DNA from: Pyxicephalus adspersus
Lineage: Eukaryota > Chordata > Amphibia > Anura > Pyxicephalidae
Assembly: GCF_032062135.1 (NCBI RefSeq)
Contig: NC_092859.1
Span: forward strand, 27,044,210 to 27,108,209
Length of the DNA: 64,000 nucleotides
Reading direction: 5' to 3'
Positions 1 through 12,183 of this stretch are shown here, one piece after another; positions within the stretch are counted from its first letter, which is position 1; each line of letters begins with the position of its first letter. Below the pieces are notes generated by a model, which was not told where the DNA came from, ran no database searches, and was given only the letters and a program-made list of their open reading frames with translations. A program made the translations under genes and the position numbers.

Positions 1-689
1 GAGTGGGTGAGGAGGAGTTACCATTGAAAGAAACTTGAAAGGAGCGGTCAGACAGATAGGAAGCAAACCAAGAGAGAGCAGTGTCACTGATACCAATGGA
101 GAATGTCTGTATTAGACATTGAGGGCTGGAAGGGGGAAGACATTTAGGCCACTACACCATCATTGAGACAATAAGATCTGGTCTAAATAGGGCTGACTTT
201 GCCCCTTCTACCTGGTGACACCCGCACCATTCTACCTGATCTTCAGATCTGGCAGTACAGTCTTGCCACCCCCTACACCAGTAAAAGAAGTCTGCAGAGC
301 AACTCTTCATAGTCATGTACTCACAAGCATTGCTTATGCTGAGATGTGGTTTAGTTAAGTTAGTTTGTATTTTTGTTCTTATGTCTTTATAAACAATGAG
401 CACTCAAATAAATAAAAAGTAAAGCAGAATAGGGCCCAAGGCAAAATAGCTTTGATTCCCTCAGCCCCTCCCCATCTCTTTGATTTTCATCATTGCTGTT
501 GGGCTCGTCTTGGGTGAAAATATGAAGTGTACAGCAGTCATTCAACATCGTTCATGAATCCATCCTCACGGATCCATGAATGACAGGCAAGGAACAACCG
601 CAAGCGGGGTGCGGCTCGCTCGTTCTCCTCTCTCACCTCTCTATAGAACAGAACAGTGCCTATGTACAACACTCATTTGTTCATCTTGT

Positions 690-855
690 AGTTTGTTCCT
701 GAAAAAAATCCAGGGATAGTGCAATTAGGCTGCGTACACATGCACAATTATTGTCGCTGGAAATGATTGTGAAAAATCATTTCCAGCGACAATAATTGTG
801 CATGTGTACACAGCCTAATTGCACTATCCCCATTTTTTTTTCTTGCAGGAATGTG
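690..855. repeat. Near-perfect palindrome (hairpin) of a MITE-like family
   Basis: Arms 713-768 and 775-830 are reverse complements with about one mismatch (GTACG against GTACA context) around a spacer of a few bases. Weaker symmetry continues into the flanking A-rich and T-rich tracts. The arms contain GCGTACACATGCACAATTAT. The left flank (480-680) resembles 50040-50360 in an intron of gene C, including the GTGTACA, CATTCATGGAT-like and TTTGTTC blocks and the phrase CTTGGGTGAAAAT. That marks a dispersed family with a foldback part. The family is not identified. Confidence 0.75.
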
Positions 856-3484
856 AAAGTTGTTGCTCTGCTCCCTGGACATCTACTGGGCCCTGAGCAC
901 CTCTCTATTTGCTTTGCAATTGATGTCATTGTACAATAATATTATTACTGACTTACTGACCATAACAAATTTTAGGACGTGGTACTGTGATTGTTTCCAA
1001 TGAAATGTTCCCTTTGCAGTGAACAGTACATTGTATGGAGAACAAATGTGAAAAAAATGTACATTGACAGATTGACACATGGCACATCATCCTACAAAAG
1101 CCCAAATGAACCGGAAAGTATTATGGTGCAAAAAAGCCCCATCATCTGGTGTACCAACAAAAATCTGATCTTCGCAATGAATTGTTCAACTAGATTGTAG
1201 CATTTCTGGGCAAATACTGTACAATCAGATGGTAATGTGCATAGCCACATAAAGATTTATCTTTAAAGGTAATCAGCTGCTTTCCTTCTTTAATATGTAT
1301 AAATCTTGGGATTAAGAAGAATGCATGATAACAGATTTGGCTAATAATTTGTCTTTTTTTCTGCAGTGTTAGATGTCATTGTCATCCTTGTCTAACTACC
1401 CACTAGGACACTGGCCTGGAACCAAAGTGCAGGGCAGGAATTCTTACTTATCAGTCTTGTTCATATTTGGTCCACGTCAATAATTCTCTAGGTGGTTTAT
1501 TGAAAAAGATTGAGATCACACCATATTACTAGATTGCCCTAACTCATTTATATTAAAGAGCAATTGGTGCAGCTCAGTACTTAATCATTCAAACATCAAT
1601 AAACATAAATAATAATACATTTTTTTGTTTCATACAATCAATAAAAGTACACTAGTTAAACTTTGAATGTGATTGTACAGCAAAGCTTGGAATGGAAAAT
1701 GGAGAATATTAGGACAATTAGCGAGTCATGTATGTGCTGCATGTTGACAAGGTGGGAGAACAGAATAACAGAAAGATTAGCTGTTTGCTGCTTCTCTTTT
1801 GATTCGGGGGCAAACTTGTGTTACTTAAAAAGATTTAGCCACCACACTCAAGGAAAAGTGTTTTCACAAAGTGCACCCCCAAAGCCACCTCTGGTCACCT
1901 TGCTAGTGCTCCCCCAGTGCTCAGTCCTTTATCATATCAGGTATTTTCAAGGTGGAGCAATTACATTACTCCCTGAGTCATAGGACAAAACACGGGCATG
2001 CTGCTGCTAGATCCGAACCCAGGAGATTAGGTCACATTAGATCCAGTTCTACAAACCCTGGGTATTTTCATGGGTTGGGATGAAGGAATGATAGTTGAAT
2101 GCTGGGGAATATTGGGAGGCTTAATAAAAATGGCTCAAGATGGTGTTGTTCTTTACAGAGGCACTGCTGCTTTGCTTGACATGGGTAAGGTGACAATGTC
2201 TCTTTAATTGCAGCAAAGGTCAGCCCCCAACCCCATGCCAGTTAGCTGTAAAAGTAAAAGACTGCATGGACCAAAACACAAATCCTTTGACATCTTCCAT
2301 AAGTGTGTACTTAGTACTTTGGCAGGAGTTCCCATCCATTGTACGAGGAAGGTATTTGTCCATCTGTAACTACATGATACCATTTATCGCTCAGGACAGT
2401 TTGCAGCATTTCCAAATTCTGTTAACATATCCGGATTTTACCCACACAACACGTGAGACATTTTTCTGCTGAAAGAAATAATTTGTGCCCTCAGCTGATA
2501 AGAGTCTCTAATTATTAAAACCGCATCTCACTAACACAGGAGCTCAAAACATTTCATAAGAGCCCGTCAGCAACAGTTGGTTAAAGCAACACGCCAACCA
2601 TAATGAAAAAGTAGGATGTGGGATGAAGATAAGGAACGGTGTCTGCCTGCCTAGAAATTTCAGGTCCTCTTTATCACCTTAGTGTGGCTCTAGAGCATCA
2701 ATACACTGTGATAATCTTGGAACACTTCTTTGTAATGCAGGGGAGCTATTCCTTTCCCATTGCTGTGTCTTATATACAGAACGCATTATGTATTAAATAG
2801 TCAGCAATAATAAAATTCATCCAGTTTCTGAACATATATAAACCTATTCTTTTTTTCTAGTTGTGAAATACAGAACAGAAAGTCAAATATCAGAAACTCA
2901 GGAAACACACCCACTCACCATGCACATGAGATGCTCACTGTCTACATTTATTACAGAGAACTTTCTGATTTTATCAGTTAGCACAGGATATCTAGAAGTA
3001 TTAGTAATCTGCTGACTGGTTCCTCTTATTATTTGTCATTTATTGGAAGTAAATGAAGGAGGTGCGTAGGTGCATCCTGCAGATCAAACCGTGCACCCAA
3101 GCCTGGATTTGTACTTTTTTTCCCATAGGCCACCTACATTGTGCCACCCCTCCCTCCTAACTGCCTTGAAAGAAGGATCCTAAGGCTATGTTGAAACTGG
3201 CCATGAGGTTGCAGTGTGATCAGCGCTTCATCACGCCAGAGAACCGCTGCCTGGGGGGTGACATTAGATATAGCTTACCCTGGCGGCAGCTTCACAGAGA
3301 ATGAATGAGGGCCGCAGTAAGGGGTTCAGTACTGCAGACAGCTGCCCTCCATCAAACATACAGGCAATGGTACTTTAAGAACCAGAGCTGTGTTGTGAGC
3401 AACCAAGCAAGGAGCAGCGCATGACTTGGGAAGCCCAGAGGCTCTCCCCCACCCTTGACCTGTTGCACAATCACTTACCTTCCT

Positions 3485-3565
3485 GACTTATCCTACATAG
3501 TTACATAGTAGGTTAGGTTGGAAAAAGACATAAGTCCATCAAGTTCAACAACTAGGGAATAAAAC
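3485..3565. repeat. Dispersed short repeat (TACATAGTAGGTTAGGTTG type)
   Basis: The block around ACATAGTAGGTTAGGTTGG, followed by AAAAAGACATAAGTCCATC and a CAAGTTCAAC stretch, resembles a repeat I know as widespread in frog genomes. It sits directly before the degenerate tandem array at 3575 and may have seeded it. Family recognition is from memory. Confidence 0.45.
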
Positions 3566-3574
3566 ATTTCCCAG

Positions 3575-4560
3575 ATATAAAACACCTAAGCTAATATAAT
3601 CTCCTCTGCTGTACCTATCTCTATGCCACCTAAACTAATATAATCTCCTCTGCTGTACCTATCTCTATGCCACCTAAACTATTATATTCTCATCTGCTAA
3701 ATCTGTCTCTGTGTAACATCAACTATTATAATCTCCTCTGCTGTACCTGTCTCTATGCCAGCTAAACTATTATCATCTCATAATCTGTACCTATCTCTAT
3801 GCCACCTAAACTAATATAATTTCATCTTGTGTACCTGTCTCTATGCCACCTAAACTATTATCATCCCATCTTCTGTACCTGTCTCTATGCCACATCAACT
3901 ATTATCATCTCCTCTGCGGTCTCTATGCCACCTAAACTATTATATTCTCATAATCTGTACCTGTCTCTATGCCACATAAACTATCATCATTCTATTTGTT
4001 ATATCTGTCCCTATCCAACCTGACTTAACACCACCTATACTGCTTCATTTATCTAGCCTGACCTATTATCACTTCTACGGCTGTGTCTGTATATATCCCT
4101 TCCAACGTTTTATCTCCTATAACACTGCATCTGTAATTATCCCACCTGACCCATTTATTTCTGCTGTCTTTGTATTACATCTGCCTAGTTGTCACTTCCA
4201 CTGCTTCCTCTGTTCCTATCCCACCTAACCTAATATCACCTATAATGTTGTATATGCATCTATCCTACCTAACATTTACTTCTTCCAATGTTGTATCTGT
4301 CCCTATGCCACCTGAGCTATTATTATCTATCTTGTTTTACCTGTCTCTATCCCACCTTGACAATTATCACCTATACTACTGTATCAGTCTCTATCCTATT
4401 TGACTTAATACCACCTCTCCTGTTATTTCTGCCCACATACCATGTGACCATGATCACCTGTATAGCAGTACCTGTCCCCATCTTACCTAAACTATTACCA
4501 ATCCATTCCATTATTATCTCTAGAGTTTCCCCCCCCACTAATTAGTTCCCCTACTGCTGT
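3575..4560. repeat. Degenerate pyrimidine-rich minisatellite
   Basis: The stretch repeats variants of CTGTACCTGTCTCTATGCCA followed by CCTAAACTATTATAATCTC. Unit length is roughly 40-50 bases, and divergence rises towards the right. Open frames here (for example 3829-4023 and 4170-4545) are rich in Leu, Ser, Tyr and Pro and just translate the repeat. They are not genes. Confidence 0.8.
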
Positions 4561-5394
4561 TTCTGTCTCCATGTCATCCTGCCTTATCACTGTAAACCCC
4601 TACCCATTACCTATTTTTACTGGAACTATGTTTGCTGGTTGGTTGCTGCACTATTTCTATTCCTTCTCTACTTGTTCATATTCCAATCAATGCAATGTAT
4701 CAACATCTCTATTGGATTTGCTGTGTGGAAATCTGTCTGTCTGAACTAAACTAAAACCTGCTTTTTGGCTGTACCTTACTTATCTTATCCTAACTATCCA
4801 TAACTATTCTTCACTGTACTCCAATACTCCTGAAAATAGTCCTGTATACCTCATCTGTGCACATTCACCAACTGAACTCCTATCACTGCTGGAATTCTTT
4901 GTAGTCTTCTAACTTCCACTGCTTGTTGATGATTCAGCATGTCACCAGTTTACCTTTTTTGTCCAAGTTTACTGCGCTGTCCTTGCACTTTGATTATTTT
5001 TGTACTATTGACTTTGTTGCCTCTGTACTGGTCTGTCTATCCATACTTTTTACAGCAAACATCTGTACTATATTGTCTGGTTCTTACTACTGGGTGCTGA
5101 TCCCTCTAATTGTAATATATTAGCCTAAATAAATGCTGGTACTAAAATGCCACCATACTGCTATCATTCTGATTCTATAATATACTACAGGTTATTGTCC
5201 TTTCTCACCTGACCTTCTTTCAACTCTTTTGCTAATCCTATTTTTATACTGAGTTCTACTGTCTCTTTTGCCACCTTGCAACCCCCCCCCCCATTTCCCT
5301 TCTCCACTATTTAAAAAATGTCTCTGTTGTTCCATGTCCTGTTCCATCTATACTGTGCTGCTATCACTTAAGTTATTGGTGGTCCTGGTCCTAT

Positions 5395-5690
5395 CCAACC
5401 TGTACTGCTGACACCTTTATTACTGCCTTTCCTTGTCCTATCCCACCTGTACTGCTGACACCTCCATTACTGCCTTTCCTTGTTCTATCCCACCTGTACT
5501 GCTGACACCTCCAATACTGCCTTTCCTTGTCCTATCCCACCTGTACTACGGTCACCTCCAATACTGCCTTTCCTTGTCCTATCCCACCTGTACTACGGTC
5601 ACCTCCATTACTGCCTTCCTTTTCCTATCCCACCTGTACTGCTGACACCTCCATTACTACCTTTCCTTGTCCTATCCTATAATTTGCAGT
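5395..5690. repeat. 47-bp tandem repeat, about six copies
   Basis: The start CACCTCC or CACCTTT recurs at about 5412, 5459, 5506, 5553, 5600 and 5646, so the period is 47 bases (46 once). The unit holds TGCCTTTCCTTGTCCTATCC and CACCTGTACTGCTGA. A subset of two adjacent units shares the variant CTACGGT, the mark of local unit duplication. The array is likely homologous to the older array to its left. Confidence 0.9.
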
Positions 5691-7054
5691 CAGTGGGAAG
5701 AATGCCCTCTTATAGTGCTGGTCACAATGCCTCTCTTACAATCAACTAAAAGGGTAACTGATGTCATGCAGACAGTTCTGCCAAGTGGCCTTGGAGCCAG
5801 AACTAGGAATACACCATCAGCAAATCAATCAGCCACAGCTCAAGAAACCCTTAACAACCCGTGAAGGAATCCTCATTGGTATTGGCTGCTGGAAAGTGTC
5901 TATAAAATCTGGAGTGCTCTTCAATGGAATTACTGACAGGCTTCTGTGGGTATTGACCAGACTGGTACATTTCAAGAATAGGTTGCTTCCCCAACTAATA
6001 ATAAGCCATATGAGGTTGGATAGGAAGGGCCAGGGACCAGGGAAGTAGTGGTGGCTGGACAATTCTGATCATAGTCAATTCCAACTAGGATTGGAGCTAT
6101 TCTGACCTTGGATCAAAACTCAGAGTCTGAGCAATGCAAGACCCGTTTGGACATCACCATACCTGTTATTGACATGTATAGTTGGCCACAGGATGATGGC
6201 AGCTGTCATCGTCTGGCGTCTGGATTCACTGACCTGCACTGTACCTGACATTGACAGATTTAGTATAGCTAATTAAAAATACAAATTCTGACTTTATGAA
6301 TTTACCAAAATTTCTCAACCAATCCAACCAAATTTGATTGGTATTGTTATGTTCAGAACACTTCTACACAGAAGCTGACCAGTAATATCACCCGTGATTT
6401 CAGAATTATTAGTGTGCTCATATGTAAATCAGATGCTCTTTGGTGGCCTTGATGTGCCTACACTTTTTAGGGTCATTTAGACTTTTGTGAATACAGATTC
6501 ACATTGGCTTCCCAGATATGGTTTTGCTTAGGATTTCATAAAACATGCATCTATGTTTTCAGTCATTTTAAACTTGGATATGATTTGTAGTTGTTATTCC
6601 ACTTATTGGAGATGGTTGATATAAGGATATGTGACTCAGAAAGTGATGTAGCCAGAGTCAGTCAATTTACTCATATTTTCAGAAAGCCCCTGTATTTCCC
6701 TTATGAGTATCTTTTTAACAACTGGTGATGCAGGTCAAACTGATGACATAAAGTTTAAAAGGTCACCCCATGTATTTACCATAACATGCAAAAAAAAGTA
6801 TTATACTCACCTGTCACACTGCCTCCTGATTAAACATTTAAATCAATGAAATACATTCCATCTATGGTAATACAAATGTTGAAGTAAGCCTAGGGGCCCC
6901 TTACACCAATCATTTTGTGGTAATGCCTGAAAAGAACCTCAGTTTACATCTAAAACACTCCATGTGCAATGCAGCAAATGGCAGCACAGCGGACTTCTCC
7001 AACACGGGGTGTCATGTAGGATCTTTGCAATGCACTGTGTGTGTGCTTATATAG

Positions 7055-7056
<2 letters not shown>

Positions 7057-7096
<40 letters not shown>
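7057..7096. repeat. (TA)n microsatellite
   Basis: About 20 uninterrupted TA units, with shorter TA-rich runs on either side. The Tyr-Ile repeat open frame opposite it is an artefact. Confidence 0.95.
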
Positions 7097-7099
<3 letters not shown>

Positions 7100-8239
7100 A
7101 TTATATATGTATATCTGTGCGGCTGAATGATTTTGAATAGTTTGTGCCAATGCATGCCAACACACGAACTGCATATGCTACTGCACACTGTATTGTGGTC
7201 TGAATAGGCCCTTTACATTTGATTTCTTTAGAAAGCAGCCAAATCCTAAGTAGAGAAACATGTCCTCTGTCAGCATTCTGCAGAGAAGAATCTCTTGCGC
7301 TCTGTGTTGAAGCGGTAGTCTCTCTCAGAGGTCTGGCATACCGCTCTGCTAAGTCGTAGAAAGAGAAAGACATTTGGGAAAGTGGGCTTTGCTGATGACC
7401 AGTGAGATAGAAGTTGTAAGGCTGTTTGATCGGGGCTGTTTGACCTACCACTGGGGGTGAATTAATTTCCAGGTGGGTTGATAAAGATCTGGGAGCCATT
7501 AATTAGAGACCAAAGTACTCCCCCAAAATGACATTCCTAATATGTAGTTGGTCACCATAGTAAGCATTTATCAAGCTGTACCAGAAACATAAATAAATAT
7601 AGAACAGGTGACAAATAAAATGCAAAAGCCATGTAAAAATATACTTTCAATCAAATAAAATTGCTGAAAAAAACAGTATGGCTTCCCTTTAAGCATATTT
7701 TTACATTTTTACTGTGCCTCAAGGCCCACCACAAGCTGAATCCTCTCCAGCACTTCCCATAATGACTGGTAAGAAGGAAAAATGTGCAGTGCCGTACGTT
7801 TATTTGCTTGTCCTTGTTATTGGAAATTGGCCGCCATCTCCCTACATGTTCGAGGAATCCCTCAAAGTTCCTGAGAAAGCCTCGAAGCCAGAACACTTAA
7901 GCCTGTGTAATGGCCGTTTAGTTTTAACACATTATCTTCAGAGTGGCATGGGAATGGAGGGCAAGGCAAATTATTTTCAAGCCAGGGTAAAAGTATGATG
8001 GGGACAGTAGCAGACTATGTATCAGTATATTAACTGAACAAGGGAAAGAGAGAAAAATAAAAGCAGCAGATACAGCACACCTGTCTTGGGCTTTGTCCAA
8101 TCTAAAGGAGTGAATTAAATGGGCAATACACAAAAACAGACAGAAATGCATGAATCAGTGCATTGTAGCCATGCACTGTACTGGTCTGATGTACTTGCAC
8201 ATTGCACACTATGTGAGATTCAGTACACTATACTACTCA

Positions 8240-8461
8240 TAGGGCCTGATTTATTAAAGCTCTCCAAGGCTGGAGAGGATAAACGTTCATCAATGCCCTG
8301 GTGATCCAGCAAACCTGGAATGGATCCGGTGCAGATTTGAATACATTTGCTAACAAATAGCAAAATACTTTTAGAAAATCCATTCTAGGTTTGCTGGATC
8401 ACCCAGCTTCACTGAAGTGTATCTTCTCCAGTATTTTAGAGCTTTAATAAATCAGACCTAT
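8240..8461. mobile_element. Palindromic MITE, family 1
   Basis: The ends TAGGGCCTGATTTATTAAAG and CTTTAATAAATCAGACCTA are inverted repeats. The whole unit is a loose palindrome, with TGATCCAGCAAACCTGGAAT on one side and AGGTTTGCTGGATCACCCAG on the other. Copies of the same family recur at 20415, 23087, 23316, 29020, 32061 and 34263. TA next to both ends suggests a TA target site, hence possibly a Tc1/mariner-driven element (inference). No coding capacity. Confidence 0.85.
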
Positions 8462-8742
8462 AGTGTGAACAAAGCCTTAGTCTAACACATGTGGCAGTGC
8501 AATGATTTTGCTCAAACAAGCAAATCATACCCTCACAGAATTTATTATGAGCCCACAATGCTTCCAAAGGTGTCCACCCTGGCTTCAATGTGATACACAA
8601 CACTCATAAACAAATACATGCTCATTATACTTTTCCTGAGTGTGCCAAATCTATCATTTGTATCTCACAAATTCCCTCCCAGACACTGCAGATCTATCTA
8701 GAAAGCTGTAGGCAGGTCTGGGTGTGGCCATGAAAAATTAGC

Positions 8743-9035
8743 TTTAAACCAGAACTATCATGAAAAAAAAAACATCTTTACAGATGGAAAGGCGTTGATC
8801 CCTCCATGATCCTTGTTGAGTTGGTCCCAAGCCGTTACGTCGCCTTTATTTGTCCTGGTGCAGACTGGACATCTTATTCCATTGATCTCCCTGGTCCTTC
8901 TTCCTACATTACCTGATCTCACTTTCAGGCACAAGATCGGATGACGTGCTTTCCAAAAAGTGCTGATCTCCCTGCACCAAGAACCGGCATGCACGAAACG
9001 TGACATATGGATCCCACGAGGCTGCTGGCTTCCTA
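8743..9035. repeat. Unclassified possible repeat
   Basis: This relatively GC-rich 290-base island in AT-rich surroundings carries an 82-codon minus-strand open frame that resembles no family I know. Its edge (TTTAAACCAGAACTATCATG) loosely resembles the ends of the repeat at 57004-57286. It may be a transposon remnant. Function unknown. Confidence 0.3.
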
Positions 9036-12015
9036 TTTAGTCTTTAGTACAGCACACATATTTACTTTGTATAAAAGTTTTTCTACCTTTTTTATATAAA
9101 GTAAAAAATTGTGATCATAGTTCCACTTCCAACACAAAGGTTAGTAGAACAAATGCTTGTAGAACCAAGCAGGCTCTGTGTATTGTTTGGTTAGATTTAA
9201 ACTATAACTTCAGTAACTATACACTTTTATTAAAGTTAATTTTATTGGTCCCAATAAAGATCTGTTTGTTTTCTCACATGTAAGATTATATAACTCAGGC
9301 ATGCACTTATTCTATCTGATGTTTGAAGGTTCATGTTATATATACTTATGTAATATTCCATCACTGGCCTACAGTTCATAGGTTAAGCCTAAGACCTTTT
9401 TTTTCTTCTTTTCTTTGAATACATATAATCATTAACAAAGTTGTATGTGGCAGATATCCAAACAGGTGAATCAGAGATTTCAAAAGTTGTTATCTTACCC
9501 AACAGATATCTGAAACTATCATCTCATCTTTGTCCACCATTACCATCTTTGGTTTACACCATAATCAGATGTCATTGAAGCCTAGATTTTCAGATTAGAT
9601 TTAGCAGTGTTGGTTCATGTGACAATAGCGCTATGATTAGTTTTCATACTAAAATCATTTTTGTATTTGTAAAGGGTATATTAGACTTTTTATTTAGTGT
9701 ACTGCTAGTAATGTTTATTATTATTTTAAATTGATACATGTAATGCTTGGATATTTTACACAAATAGAGCATTCAAAGGTTTTAACATTTTAAAATCATT
9801 TATGTGTTTTTTTCTAACATTGCAGTTTTTCATTTGCACACAGAAAAGGGTGGAGGGAGCACACTAACATCTGTATGTTGGAGAGACTGCTTTGCAAACA
9901 AACCTTCACCATGTATGTGATCACCATGATTCCTGGTCATGGTATTCACATGATTATCCATGCTGATGGATTTCTAATTAGTTATTGTGAGATCTATGGC
10001 TGTCTGGTTTCTGTAACACTCTATGACAGTCATTTTGTAATTTTTAATTATTAATAAATATTTACAACATTGCAGATCTTCTGCCATTTTTTGTTACATG
10101 AACTATAACATAAAAAAGGGCTGATTTTGTCCCTAAGCATGTAAATATAATGGTCCCGTTACAATCTCCATTCTCAGATATTTAAAAATCTTATTTCCCA
10201 TAAAACTTGCAACTAAATAGGATTAAACGCTGCTGTTACTAATATGCAAATGTGGAACTTTTTGCAAAAAGTTAAACCTGAGCCCTCACCCCCATCTCTA
10301 ACCCCTCCACTTGCTGCATTACTCTTTGTTTTTTTGGACTTTGATCCATAGCCTGGTTTTACCCATCCCATGAACATACAAGATGCAATGCAGTGGAGAG
10401 TTATTTACAAGCTTTTTGGTCCCTGTGGATATTGGCAAAGGAAAATGTTGGCTGTCAAAGAAGCAAAACTACAATCAGCATCATCAAAATAACAAATCAA
10501 ATTCATGATAAAAAAATACAAACCAGAACATGGGTCAATATTCACCAGGCACAGATTTCTGCCAGCAGCATTCAAACCACTACCTCTGAGCCCAGGTCAT
10601 GTTAGACCTACCCAAATCTGTGCCTGAACAGTGAAAGGAGAAGAAGGGCAGCAATGAGCGCAACCATTGCCATTCTGGTTTCTTCTCCTATCATCAAGTT
10701 TCTTGTCAGCACTTAAACTAACTGGCTACTTGTTTTGCTTCTTCTTTTCTCACTCCAGCCCTGCTGTGCAGGAACTGCTATAAGGCAAAGTAAAGTAGGC
10801 ACTACTAGGTCAAAATAGAGTACTTACACTGCTTGCATTTAAAAACACATTTAATGATATAATCATGGTTACTGAATTGCAATAAGCTGTGTCTTTTATA
10901 ACTGATCAGAGTTAATTTACATTGACTCCCTCTTTAGGATATCGACTCTTCATACTTTAATTTGACTTTTTATTGTAGTGTAATTTTTTTTAACCCATTC
11001 TTCATTTATATTCTGCAGCTGAAATATACACATATCTGTATGAGTGAGATGAATGACTTCTCCTCCTCTGATAAACATGTTTAATGGGTTGCAAATGCCT
11101 GTCCCCTGCCAGCATGCATCAGAGAAGGATCCTTTTCCTTCATTCAGCAAAACTCAAGCTTCCTGCTGATTGGAGAATTCTATGTCTGACTTAGCAGGGG
11201 ATGTGTTGGACCTCTGCAGACAGACCACTTCTCCCACACACAGAGCAAAGGTTTTGCCTGCAGCATGCTGACAAGGGACTGGCTTTTCTACCCAGGTTGT
11301 GACCACTTTCATAAAAAAACAAACTGTAAGACTTTGCACACCTTTTGTTTTATTGCACCTGGAATGTATTTACCTGATTTGTACTTAATAGTTGGATTTA
11401 AACAATTAAACAGGCATGTGAAGAAGGGCATATTTAGAAAAATGAAACCCCCGAGCCTTTGTCTGCAGAATAGGACTGTTTACATCCATTTTATCATGTA
11501 CTTAGCAGCTGAGGTTGGTGGCAATCCTTCAAAAGTTCTGTGTAACAATGAAGCTATTATAAGATCATACAATGGCAGAATGAGTGACCTCAGTGACTTT
11601 AACCCACATGATTCTTCATTTCATCCAGAGGACAGCATACATGCTTCATATCATCACACCATTATTTTCGCGTCTCATCATTATCCAGTGGGGGATATTA
11701 TCTGCCTCGTGGAAATCACACTGGAACACAAAGAACTTTTTTGAGGAATTGTTCATTTTTAATGTTCCCTAGATATATTGTACATGTGAAGGAGATCAGT
11801 TAAAATGATAAATGTACTTTCAAACAATATACAGTTATTCTGTTTCGTTTCCTCCACTGACCTAATTTAATCCGGGGGGAGCAGGCAGGAGAGGGTTAAT
11901 GGGTATTGTTGTGGGGTAAAGAAAAGGTCGGGTTAGGGATTGGTCATATGTCATATATGTCATTACAGTCATATGTATTTACACCTTTAATGACAAACCT
12001 CAATTTGTCTTTTAG

Positions 12016-12183
12016 ACTCCAAAAGGAACCTGTTTAGAATCAGTTAAATTGGCTATAGATATCGGATACCGGCACTTTGATGGGGCCTTTGTGTATTATA
12101 ACGAGCATGAGGTGGGGCAAGCCATTCGTGACAAGATCGCTGAGGGCAAGATTAAGAGAGAAGACATTTTTTACTGCGGAAAA
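12016..12183 (+). CDS. AKR1D1: AKR1D1-like exon 2
   Basis: 168 bases, phase 0 at both ends, after TCTTTTAG and before GTAAGTA. It begins [20 protein letters not shown] and carries the catalytic Asp (HFDGA), the catalytic Tyr five residues later, and the catalytic Lys at its last residue (FYCGK). Confidence 0.95.

Larger units (their letters stand above)
1..12015. other. Gene-poor 5' flank or first intron of the AKR1D1-like gene
   Basis: I found no convincing coding exon here on either strand. The missing first exon of the AKR1D1-like gene should encode the N-terminal LNDG-type segment and the first barrel strand ending GLGTY, joined in phase 0 to the exon at 12016. I looked for that motif in this stretch and did not find it, so it lies beyond the left edge, is diverged, or was missed. 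What is visible is repeat DNA: a hairpin near 700-850, pyrimidine-rich degenerate tandem repeats at 3575-5680, a TA microsatellite near 7060 and a palindromic MITE at 8240. The short open frames look like chance. Confidence 0.6.

Noticed and set aside
3829..4545. Several overlapping 64-85 codon plus-strand open frames
   Set aside because: They translate a pyrimidine-rich tandem repeat in more than one frame; composition and repetition explain them.
5433..5749. Open frames of 70 and 89 codons with repeated SYPTC/IPPVL units
   Set aside because: Direct translation of the 47-bp tandem array in two frames; no start context or homology.
11265..11744. 159-codon plus-strand open frame upstream of gene A
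   Set aside because: No motif, no splice partner in phase with the exon at 12016, and ordinary intron-like composition. Considered as an alternative first exon and dropped because it lacks the LNDG...GLGTY strand.
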